From Trachelipus rathkii (taxonomy: Eukaryota; Arthropoda; Malacostraca; Isopoda; Trachelipodidae): DNA of 23,061 nt. The notes beneath the pieces were generated by a model. It ran no database searches, was not told where the DNA came from, and saw only the letters and a program-made list of their open reading frames with translations. Numbering within the stretch: the stretch's first letter is position 1; each line of letters opens with the position of its first letter. Positions 1 to 7,380 of the stretch are shown here, one piece after another. A program made the position numbers and the translations under genes. The stretch covers positions 20,001 to 43,061 of the forward strand of contig JABUQX010065388.1 of the NCBI GenBank assembly GCA_015478945.1, in the 5' to 3' direction.

Positions 1-114
1 ACGTAAAGATATATTATGTAATTTCATTTCGCCGCGTGAGATACTAAATGTATATATAACTATAATATTAATGAATTAAAGTACTATTAGAATGTGATAA
101 CTCTTTCATGGCGC

Positions 115-228
115 TCAGTAATTGTCATATAAAATTATACCCGTGATCTTCGCACTCGATGCTTCTCCTGTTAGTTCGTAGTACTCAGATAGCGCTCTTA
201 ATTGTGAACTCCTATGCGTTTTGTACGT
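115..228 (-). CDS. Possible annexin repeat fragment (C-terminal candidate)
   Basis: This short open stretch ends at a TGA and includes the run HRSSQLRALSEYYELTG. That resembles the second half of an annexin repeat: an RS pair, a QLR helix, then an aromatic pair and TG. It lies on the same strand as the annexin exons and downstream of them in reading order. A possible acceptor (CATAG before GAGTTC) would leave phase 2, the phase expected if the exon at 2538-2636 ends at its GTACAA donor. The join would lack about eight residues normally found between the GTD loop and the RS motif, and the intron would be about 2.35 kb of AT repeat. The match is to a motif only; chance resemblance or a decayed copy is equally possible. 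Confidence 0.25.
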   Translation of the reverse strand, partial: TYKTHRSSQLRALSEYYELTGEASSAKITGIILYDNY

Positions 229-769
229 TCAAGAGTGTGAATCACTCATAATTTATATTATTGCTTAAAATTATATATAATTATAAATATATATATATAT
301 ATATATATTATATTAATTAATATAATTAATTTATATATATTTATATATATTATTATATATTAATATATATATTATATATTAATATATTATTTAATATATA
401 TATTAAATTAATTAATATATATAATATATATATTATTATATGATTTATTAATATATATATATATATATTAATATATACTAATATTTATTATTATAATATA
501 TATATTAATATATATTATATTATATATTAATATATATTATACACTATATAATATATTATATATATATTAATTATTAATTATTATATATAATATATATATA
601 TATATATAATTTATTAATTATTTATATAATATTATATATTATAAAATTAATTATATAGGTATATTATATAATATTATATATTTAATTTTAATATATATAA
701 ATATTTTAATATAATTAATTAATATAATTATATATGTGATATATTATATATATATATAATTATAATGTA
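229..769. repeat. Degenerate AT-only low-complexity tract
   Basis: From about 260 onward the sequence is almost pure A and T, built from TA, TTA and ATTA words with no fixed period. The longest clean (TA)n run is near 289-308. There is no open frame worth reporting on either strand. Confidence 0.85.
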
Positions 770-900
770 TTATATGAGTGATTTTAGTGTAGGTGTAGTG
801 TAGGTTGTGATTGATATGTGAGTGATGTGTTAATGTGGTTAGTGTTAGGTAATTAATTAATATAATAGTATGTAATGTAGTATGTTTAGATTGATTTATG
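770..900. other. T/G-rich, C-free strand-biased stretch
   Basis: The plus strand here carries many G and essentially no C. The nine-base word TAGTGTAGG occurs twice in close succession (785-793 and 796-804), followed by looser GTG, GTTAGG and GTGAT words. It resembles a decayed GT-rich repeat. It is not a regular telomeric array, because no unit is repeated exactly more than twice. Confidence 0.5.
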
Positions 901-927
901 ATTTGGTGAATCTTCAGTGTGTGGTTT

Positions 928-1044
928 TTAAGTTCGGATCACCATAGATGGCTTCCGTAAGGGTAAGGAGTAAGAAACGGTGTACTTATAATCTTTGTCA
1001 TCTCTGTGACTCTTCTTCCACTGCTCATCGGCATTTCGGAGAAA
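928..1044 (-). CDS. Unassigned protein-like open stretch, possible exon
   Basis: Thirty-eight codons run from just after a TAG, which could be a splice acceptor (ACTATAG before TTTCTC), to a TAA. The translation is hydrophilic and varied: it contains NADEQWKKSHRDDKDYKY, then a short SYSLPLRKP segment. There is no ATG at its 5' end, so it would be an internal or last exon. It sits in an island of ordinary base composition between AT-only tracts and on the same strand as the annexin exons. I do not recognise a family, and it does not match an annexin repeat. A stop-free run of this length is unusual in such AT-rich DNA but not decisive. Confidence 0.3.
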   Translation of the reverse strand, partial: FLRNADEQWKKSHRDDKDYKYTVSYSLPLRKPSMVIRT

Positions 1045-1215
1045 CTATAGTATATATTATTATATATATTATATGTATATATTATATATTATATATACTT
1101 ATAAGATAGTATATATATATATTAATATATATATATATATAGTATATTTATATCATATATATATTATATAGTATTATATATATACTAATATATATCATAT
1201 ATTAGCATTTTATAT
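1045..1215. repeat. AT-only low-complexity tract
   Basis: TA-based sequence with irregular interruptions follows the island at 928-1044 immediately. No coding signal was seen. Confidence 0.8.
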
Positions 1216-1659
1216 ACACAACGTTGTCGACACCGTAGAGTCAATCATCAAGTCTATAATAAATAATTACATAAAAAGAAATTAATTTCGTACCTGAGAA
1301 TAAAAAATAGTACCACAAAAATATTTCTAAAAATCACATGCAATGTTATTGCACAATTAATAAAAGAAATTATATTATACATTTGGAATAAATGCGACAT
1401 AAAATTGGTGTCTGTCATAAATTAATAACATAATATAAGACAAGATCACAAAGAAAATGAATTCATAAATAATTAAAAATATTAAAGAATTTAGATATCG
1501 CAAACAATCAAAGTTTTGGAATAATACCTCTCAAAGGAATCTTCTACTCAGGAGATGACTATAGAAGGAGACCAAAATATATATCAATGTTAACTTTAGG
1601 GGCGGAAAGCCTGTGGAATTCAGAGGTTGTTGATTCATACTTGCATATTGATGTTGGGA
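1216..1659. other. Non-repetitive AT-rich spacer, no gene seen
   Basis: The sequence has ordinary complexity but stops are frequent in all six frames. The 112-residue minus frame that begins here and runs to 1897 uses a different frame from the more protein-like ORF at 1660-1836, and I do not treat it as the gene. Confidence 0.5.
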
Positions 1660-1836
1660 CTATGTGAAATACCACAATTTTTTTTTTTTGTCTGATATAA
1701 TTTTTGTTAAATTTAGGCCTGTATCTGTGTATGCTCCGGTTTCGGGATCCTTGTAACAAAGAGAATGATTTTGTGGATGAGGGGCAGGCTCTTTTAAATA
1801 TTGAAACTGATGGGGAATAACACATTGAATTGGCAT
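1660..1836 (-). CDS. Unassigned 58-residue ORF with ATG start
   Basis: A complete frame runs from ATG to TAG on the minus strand. It begins MPIQCVIPHQFQYL, continues with a proline- and histidine-rich part (KEPAPHPQNHS), then CYKDPETGAYTDTGLN and a KIISD segment. It then runs through a stretch of twelve A (T-run at 1678-1689 on the plus strand) that gives four lysines before WYFT and the stop. The composition is much more like a real protein than the overlapping longer frame. A base-count error in the A-run would change the last eight residues. I recognise no family. A short secreted or exonic peptide, or the remnant of a longer gene, are possible readings. Confidence 0.33.
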   Translation of the reverse strand: MPIQCVIPHQFQYLKEPAPHPQNHSLCYKDPETGAYTDTGLNLTKIISDKKKKLWYFT

Positions 1837-2537
1837 TGACTTTTACCGACGGGATGACTCCTGGGTGTTTCGAGAGGGAGACATGGTTTATTTTCAATTT
1901 TCTAATTTAATTTATGTAAACATTTTCTTTATATTTAGTGGTAATTTTAATATGTTATGTGTTATCTTCTTTATCAATTTTTTAATTTTACTGGTCATTT
2001 ATTTAATTTATAGTCCTGATCTTAGATTTTACTTAACATTTGGAAAAAAATAGTAATACATCTCTTTCAAACTTTTTATCTTCCTATAGTATATATAAAT
2101 TTATATATATAGTATATATATATATATATCGATATATATTATTTCATTATATATATATATATATAGGCGGGTCGAGATCGTATGAACACTGCGTAGGCGC
2201 CTGCGCTGCTCCAATATGGAGGTTATAGCTCTCATTAATATATATAGGTATTTATTTATATATTTATATTTTACCTGCAGATATATCGCCTCTCATCTAT
2301 GTTTCATCCTAGTATATGTAATAATAGTTATATTTTTAGAACATTGCCATCAAGAAAACCGCGTTACGCGAAAGTGGAAATTGACATCGTACATCACTAA
2401 CATCTGAGATATATTACTATATATATATAATATATAAGTTTATATAGATATATATTATATATTTAATATTATATTATTATATATATATTATAATATACTT
2501 ATATTATATATACGTATATAATATATATATAATTATA
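1837..2537. other. AT-rich spacer with two small mixed islands
   Basis: Most of this stretch is A/T-dominated, with clean TA runs near 2115-2130 and 2148-2165. Two short islands carry more G and C: about 2165-2225 (starting GGCGGGTCGAG) and about 2340-2400. The second has a modest plus-strand open run including SRKPRYAKVEID before a TAA. Neither could be turned into a supported gene. Confidence 0.45.
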
Positions 2538-2636
2538 TCATTTTTCGTTTTCTTCGGAGTTCCTTCTCTTGTACTTTATTTCTGTGTCTTCAGCGCCTGT
2601 CATTGCATCATGTAAAGCATTGGCATAATATTTTAT
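2538..2636 (-). CDS. Annexin, start of last repeat (damaged exon)
   Basis: The minus strand reads YYANALHDAMTGAEDTEIK, which matches the start of an annexin repeat: helix A with the tyrosine/phenylalanine-Ala start, Leu, then AM-x-G leading into the calcium loop. The usual loop is GxGTDE; here it is GAEDTE, so the threonine and first acidic position are displaced and calcium binding is doubtful. The frame runs on as YKRRNSEENEK to a TGA at 2538, which is not annexin-like, so the real exon probably ends at a weak GTACAA donor (2574-2573). On the 5' side the frame is closed by a TAA at 2639-2637 with no AG acceptor between, and about eight residues expected before YYAN are missing. It follows the exon at 3058-3216 in the correct order. 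Family assignment is good; exon boundaries are poor. Confidence 0.65.
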   Translation of the reverse strand: MKYYANALHDAMTGAEDTEIKYKRRNSEENEK

Positions 2637-2765
2637 TTATTATGTATTATTATGTATTATATTATTACTCTTATTATTATATATATATGGTATATATATA
2701 TAATATAGTATATTAAATATATAGTATATATATTATATATATATTTTTATATTATATATATATAT

Positions 2766-2768
<3 letters not shown>

Positions 2769-2800
<32 letters not shown>
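2769..2800. repeat. (TA)16 microsatellite
   Basis: This uninterrupted TA dinucleotide run is one of the longest clean ones in the window and lies beside the annexin exon that has lost its acceptor. Confidence 0.9.
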
Positions 2801-2804
<4 letters not shown>

Positions 2805-2917
2805 GCTTGAAATTATACTATTGACTTATTTCATGTTATGATTGAGAAGTTCCCATTTTGAAAGGGATTAAGAAATGAATCTCACCAGGTTTATTTATTT
2901 CTAGGTTTTTCAATTAC

Positions 2918-2955
<38 letters not shown>
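2918..2955. repeat. (TAA)n trinucleotide microsatellite
   Basis: Thirty-eight bases of uninterrupted TAA units, between the annexin exons at 3058-3216 and 2538-2636. It is the only clean trinucleotide array of any length in the window. Confidence 0.95.
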
Positions 2956-3057
2956 GAATAATTTTATGATTATTTCATTGATATTTACTACTACATTGAT
3001 ATTTTAAGGACTCGATGCACTGTATCATTTTTCTATTTATTAAATGTCAATTCTTAC

Positions 3058-3216
3058 ATATAGCTTTGAAGGCTTTCTCCGTACTCCCGGAACATTTATT
3101 CTCGATGACTGTCACAAATTCCTCACCAGTTTTGTCTTGATATTCCTTGAAAACTCTCTTCAAGAATGGGAAGGTGTAAGAGGTAAAAATTCTCCTGATA
3201 CCGTCTTCTTCTATGT
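3058..3216 (-). CDS. Annexin exon, repeat 3
   Basis: The exon continues the annexin from 3561-3727: an aspartate codon completed across the junction, then IEEDGIRRIFTSY, FLKRVFKEYQDKTGEEF, and a run ending CSGSTEKAFKAI. These align with helices A to D of an annexin repeat, whose family pattern is roughly RSxxQLRxVFxxYxxxxGxxI followed by SGDxxxxLLAI. The acceptor is TTTTCTCCAG at 3217 and the donor is GTAAGA from 3057. Entry phase is 1 and exit phase is 1; the split codon starting with T suits the cysteine common at this point. The GxGTD calcium loop is absent before helix A, and the capping aspartate of SGD is replaced by serine (SGS), so this repeat probably does not bind calcium. A plus-strand frame covering the same bases is an antisense shadow. 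Confidence 0.85.
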
Positions 3217-3560
3217 CTGGAGAAAATATATTAAATGCTTATTTTGCCCGGATGTGTTTAGCTAGATAGTGTAAGTATGGTAAATGTATTCTGCTTATTA
3301 AAATTATGGATTGTGGTATAATTATGTTCGTGCTCTGTATTGAAATTGGATTATTTTTTATTTTAAAAATTTTGATAAGAGTATCAAACAACGGAAAAGT
3401 TGAAACAATGAAATTTACTTTTTCCTATTTAAAATTACCATCGGTTCCATTTTATATTTACAATTAAATAAAAATTAAATCGAATTTTGCATTCTTTACT
3501 ACAAGTTTTTACATTGCTAGTTTTAATCTGTATTTCACATTTTTATAAAATGCAACTTAC
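3217..3560 (-). other. Spliceosomal intron in annexin
   Basis: This 344-base intron has a consensus GTAAGT donor (3560-3555) and a CTCCAG acceptor (ending 3217) behind a T-rich tract. Removing it joins GAG-G to AC-ATA and restores the frame ...ELTNE-D-IEEDG..., which is the strongest evidence that the two flanking segments belong to one gene. Confidence 0.85.
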
Positions 3561-3727
3561 CCTCGTTAGTCAATTCATCAGCAACGTCTTCGGGAGATGA
3601 TGCACTGTCGTCTCGGCACATGGCCATGATGCTCATAAGCAGCTTTTCGAAATCGCCTCCGGTTTCTTTGCAAACGACTTCTTCAAAAGATTTCTGATAC
3701 TCCTCTTCGAAAGTTTCCTTGATAGAT
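3561..3727 (-). CDS. Annexin exon, second half of repeat 2 and linker
   Basis: Annexins are cytosolic proteins that bind acidic phospholipid membranes in a calcium-dependent way through four repeats of about 70 residues. This exon reads SIKETFEEEYQKSFEEVV, then KETGGDFEKLLMSIMAM, matching helices B to E of a repeat: the I-K-x-x-Y/F-x-x-x-Y helix, then the SGDFxxLL signature with GGD here. After that comes an acidic linker (RDDSASSPEDVADELTNE), longer than the usual inter-repeat linker and typical of the repeat 2 to 3 connection. I place the acceptor at GGATAG (ending 3728), which leaves phase 2 and joins a GT from the exon at 4129-4229 to make valine. The open frame also extends to an ATG at 3741, but an annexin cannot start here. 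The donor is GTAAGT at 3560. Confidence 0.88.
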
Positions 3728-4128
3728 CTATCCAAAATCATTTTAGAAGAATGTTTGAGACTAGATTACTCAGATTTCCATTAAGCATCTAATTTTAATA
3801 AGCTATGGTAATGGAAAGGGATCTCTGATAAAAACGGTCAGAAAATTCGAGATTATAACTCAAAATCGCAAAGACCAAAGAAGTACATAGCTGTCTAGAA
3901 GAACAATAAAGTGAAGTTCAATGAAATATATTAAGTACTCACGTCATTGTTCTTCAAGAGCAGCGATGTGGGTTTATTATTATGCAAACTAAAAACTATT
4001 TTGAGAACATACAATGATACAAGAGTGGGAAAAGTTACAAGAAACCATTATTTCTAATGAAAGATTGACAATATTAAGTGATGATGCAATCAGAACAATT
4101 ACAGAGACTCTTCAGTAAATAAGCTCAC
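3728..4128 (-). other. Putative annexin intron
   Basis: It would run from a GTGAGC donor (4128-4123) to a GGATAG acceptor at 3728. The pyrimidine tract before the acceptor is weak. An alternative acceptor (TCTAG, about 20 codons further upstream of the conserved SIKETF) is also open in frame. The short plus-strand ORF at 4014-4118 lies inside. Confidence 0.45.
4014..4118 (+). CDS. Unassigned 34-residue plus-strand ORF inside the annexin intron
   Basis: A complete ATG-to-TAA frame begins MIQEWEKLQETIISNERL and ends with DDAIRTITETLQ. It is hydrophilic, predicted helical, and of normal amino-acid balance. A possible GTAAAT donor overlaps its stop (CTTCA before GTAAAT), so it could instead be a first exon. 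No family was recognised. It runs opposite to the annexin and lies wholly within its proposed intron 3728-4128. Chance occurrence is quite possible at this length. Confidence 0.25.
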   Translation: MIQEWEKLQETIISNERLTILSDDAIRTITETLQ

Positions 4129-4229
4129 ACAAGATCTTCTATTAATGAATCGCGTAGAAGGGTAAAATCAGTTCCATGCTTTAACTGAACAATATCAATT
4201 ACAAAATATTCAATTATTGAATAATATTC
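4129..4229 (-). CDS. Probable annexin exon with GTD loop (repeat 2 start)
   Basis: An exon bounded by a TATATTAG acceptor (ending 4230) and a GTGAGC donor (4128) encodes 33 full codons plus GT. It contains VQLKHGTDFTLLRDSLIEDL, which resembles the annexin pattern AMKGxGTDExxLIxIL at the calcium loop; the glutamate after GTD is replaced by phenylalanine. Splicing to 3727 restores the frame as DLV-SIKETF. The joined repeat is about four residues shorter between GTD and the IK helix than the family norm, where RSN is usually found. That leaves doubt about the boundary or about whether the exon belongs. The first eight or so residues are aromatic and unlike an annexin, so the acceptor may be further in. 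No exon for repeat 1 or for the N-terminal tail was found upstream. Confidence 0.5.
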
Positions 4230-4879
4230 CTAATATACTTTAATAGCAATGATTGAAATAGAGAATCGTTATTGCAACTGTAGTCCTTTATCCGAAATGA
4301 GAAAAATTATTTTTATTGTAGTATTAAGTCAATTGCAAATTTATCAAAATGTTTTTCGTAATGTAAATATAAAATTTCAAATCTTATCAAAATGCTATTT
4401 TATATATATTAATCTAATGTAAATATTATATATACTATATATTAACTATTCTACAATTGTATTACTTTAACTGAACACATTGACATTTATTACTATTATA
4501 AGTGAAGTTTGCTGATACTGATTTTATATCTCAGTTTATTGTAAATGTATCAACATTAATTTTGTACTATATATATACTACAATATAATATTAATAATAC
4601 ATTATTATTATTGATGTATTAAGTCTTAATTAATTTATAAATATATAATAATATATAATTAATACCATTAGTATTACTATTGTAGGACCTACAGTGAATA
4701 TTTAAAATTGAAATTATTCAAAATTTATCATATTTCTTATTATTTTATATTATACTATCTATATTCATTTATATTATTAATATTTAATTATATATCTCTC
4801 ATCTTATTCTCTATCTTTTATATCTTTATCCATATTATATTAATTACGATTATATTATATCCGTTCCAGTATTAGCGTG
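4230..4879. other. AT-rich non-coding stretch
   Basis: Complex but AT-rich sequence with stops in all frames. I searched it on the minus strand for an annexin repeat 1 (GTDE or AM-x-G motifs) and found none. A small inverted repeat, TTAATA(ATA)CAT against ATGTATTAA, lies near 4590-4622. Confidence 0.5.
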
Positions 4880-5154
4880 TTAGGCACAGTCTAATGTAGT
4901 CTTTATAGCATGAGTAGAATGCTTGATAACAATACGTACATAGGGCGACAACGTGAGTTGCTTTGTGAGCCGCTGGGATTTCTGTACTGCTTGATTTTTC
5001 TTGATCAGAACCTTATGAGTAATTTCTGAGCATTTTTTTAACGCACTAGTCTCAAGTGTATATTCGTCTACTTTTATTTTTTGTAACACAGCTCATGACG
5101 CGCGCGGTGAAGCGCTTTTTTGATCTTATGAGGTATACAAAGTACTTGCATCAT
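4880..5154 (-). pseudogene. Frame-split basic ORF of unknown family
   Basis: Two open frames abut at a run of A. The upstream part starts ATG at 5154 and gives MMQVLCIPHKIKKALHRAR and then HELCYKK before TAA at 5076-5074. The downstream part, open from 5089 to a TAA at 4880, continues in another frame with IKVDEYTLETSALKKC and ends KHSTHAIKTTLDCA. The six-A run at 5082-5077 sits exactly at the change of frame, so one base more there would make a single basic protein of about 90 residues. Either the A-run was miscounted, the gene is broken, or the two frames are unrelated. The protein is rich in lysine and arginine with no signal peptide or membrane segment. It is on the same strand as the annexin and about 650 bases upstream of its first exon, but does not look like an annexin repeat. 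Confidence 0.33.
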
Positions 5155-5471
5155 AACACATTGTAATATACACTACAATCATACGTATAAATTTTTTAGT
5201 GCATTATTTATACTGTCTCTTAATATTATTATTTCATATAAATCTTTAACTTCCAATAATCTGTAATATTATACTTATGTAAAAAATCAGTGTTCTTTTA
5301 CAAAACCCTAATTTATTTTAACTCATTACAAGTTATCGGTAAAGCTCTGAATATTAGGTATATTTTTTTATAATTTAATATATGAGATAATATATATAAT
5401 TTATCATTATTATATTTTACTAATAAAGAAGTATAAGGTAATTAATATGCAGTAAAGTTGTGTATAAGATC

Positions 5472-5645
5472 ATGCTTAATCTCGAATTACTTATTAGTAT
5501 TGTCTACATTACATGTATAAGATCTGTATCTTATTTACTCAAATTCTTTCACTGTAGTACTCTGAGTATCCATTTGAAAACACTTAATTTTCTACCTTAT
5601 TCTCATTATGACTATGATTCCGTATTGAATTGTAGCCTCGAGTAA
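5472..5645 (+). CDS. Unassigned 57-residue hydrophobic ORF
   Basis: The frame starts at an ATG (MLNLELLISIVYITC), contains a hydrophobic stretch at about residues 5-20 that could span a membrane, and ends NCSLE before TAA. It lies in unique sequence, but hydrophobic translations are expected from T-rich DNA. No family or flanking exon was recognised. Confidence 0.15.
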   Translation: MLNLELLISIVYITCIRSVSYLLKFFHCSTLSIHLKTLNFLPYSHYDYDSVLNCSLE

Positions 5646-6329
5646 TTACGGGACCTGATAATACATTAATTATTTTTATTATATAGGTGTTTTAACTTAT
5701 ATGTATTATATGATATGATATATGTTAAATTAAGTCAAGCGTAATTAAGTGGTGAATAATTTGTTAATTATTTAATAATAATATTTGTGATAATAATGTG
5801 TTATCAGTTATTATATTTCATTTCATATATAATGTTTAATATAATAAGTTACTCTAGTGGTAGATATATAATTAATAAGTAATATATATTAATATCATTT
5901 TCAGTTGAAATATGTATATTAAATATAGATTAATTATATAAAAAAGTGATTTTTAATGACTATATAATTAAATTCATTTATAATTATTAATTCATTTGAA
6001 GTTAAATCCCATTATACTAATTAATGTGTTCATTATAGTTGAACAATATAAGTGGATGATTAATGTTATATATTAATTTATTAGATTATATAATAATTAA
6101 TTATAATTAATATAAATTATTAATTTATTGTATATTAAATTAAATACAATTCAATTGTGATAAATTAAATAAAAAAGATACATAATTATAATAATTAAAT
6201 CTATCTTATATATTATAATATTTAATTATTATATTAATATATATTTTATCTATATATAATTTTACTAATTCCTTAATTTATTATATGATTCTCTATTATA
6301 ATTATAATATTACTCTCTACGTATATCTT
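5646..6329. other. AT-rich non-coding stretch
   Basis: A/T-dominated words with scattered G; no open frame, repeat array or structured element of note. Confidence 0.6.
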
Positions 6330-7380
6330 TTATAAATTCTATTTAGTTGAGGAGTAGAATAGTATAGAGTTATATGTTCTCATATTAAGGATTAGGAGAG
6401 TGTAAGAAGAGTTTAACTATGTTCATCATACTTTCTTTTTATCGTTCTTTTATTACATGAGGGTGATTAAAGTATGGTAGATTAAATGTGGGAACTGTAA
6501 TAATTTAGTTTATTCTTATATTTGTGAGGGTGGATATCATAATAATGTTTTATTTGGAGTTGTTTTGATCTAGTACAAAAATACTCCCAATTTGGCAACG
6601 TTTAACTTTTTTCTTGGTACTGTTATTAAGAGTGCGTCGTAGTGAATATCCTGAACTTTCTTTATAATATTAGGATTCATTAATTGATGAAGTAACAAGA
6701 TTGCGTCTCATATATTTATAGTGGAGTTTGAGTAGAGAGTAATGTGTGGTAATCAATATTCTTTATAGTCATATGATACTATCAATTGATATGTGAAAGA
6801 TAACTATTAAGGAGAATGTAAGAATAAATTTTTTATTCTAGTGATTTTATTATGGTATTTGGGTCTTAATCCTATATGGACGTGTGATTAATGGTCGTTA
6901 TATAGATAATAAGCTATTTCTATGGCTCATTATGTTTGGTTAGTTCGATTCATGATTGGTCGCTCTGTGAAATTATGATTATACAGGTCCTTTTCATGAA
7001 CTTGGTAAATCTAAAGTCTTAATTGTTATGTAGTGACTAGTTGAGGCGTGTATGTAAGCATATATGTATATAGTGTCAAAGGTGTAATTGGTTATAGTAA
7101 TTCATGACGTCTCGAGTGAGACATGGTGTTGTTGTATTGTTCTCTCTTGTGATTATCAGTGGTTACATTATATTCATTATGGAATTAGTGGTTTATTGAA
7201 TAGTTATATATATGAAGAGAGTGATGGTCTTATGCGGATATGAGTGTTAAGATATATAGATGGCGAAATGTGATAGTTGAGTGGAAAGGTGTTTACCTTC
7301 CTTTTCTTGATACCCGTGTGTGATGTGTATTATTCGATCTGTTAATATTGTATTACTATTACTATCTATACATTCATTAT
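6330..7380. other. G-biased, C-poor unique block
   Basis: The plus strand is T-rich with many G and few C, and has little simple repeat. No frame of 60 codons is open. Several donor-like sequences are present but none bounds a convincing exon. A TTCGATT at 6944-6950 looks like a tRNA T-loop, but its flanks do not pair. Confidence 0.5.

Larger units (their letters stand above)
2637..3057 (-). other. Annexin intron or degenerated region with microsatellites
   Basis: A GTAAGA donor at 3057 opens this interval, but no acceptor is visible at the other end. It holds a TA-dominated part at about 2640-2800 and a unique part at 2800-2910. I see no further annexin exon in it. Confidence 0.5.

Noticed and set aside
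785..860. Possible telomeric repeat (TTAGG-like words)
   Set aside because: No unit is repeated exactly more than twice, and the spacing is irregular.
1559..1897. 112-residue minus-strand ORF
   Set aside because: It is the longest frame in that area, but its translation is Ser/Lys/Arg-rich without recognisable structure. The overlapping 58-residue frame with ATG at 1836 looks more like protein.
1865..2407. Three overlapping plus-strand ORFs of about 62 residues
   Set aside because: Ile/Tyr/Phe-rich translations of TA and T-rich sequence, with no start context or conserved feature.
3044..3265. 73-residue plus-strand ORF
   Set aside because: It is antisense to the annexin exon 3058-3216, which has family signatures and correct splice sites; the plus frame has none.
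5097..5121. GCGC-loop-GCGC stem followed by six T, like an intrinsic terminator
   Set aside because: The stem is only four pairs, the context is eukaryotic, and it lies inside the candidate coding frame 4880-5154.
6930..6960. TTCGATT resembling a tRNA T-loop
   Set aside because: The flanking five-base arms do not pair, and no anticodon or acceptor stem was found around it.
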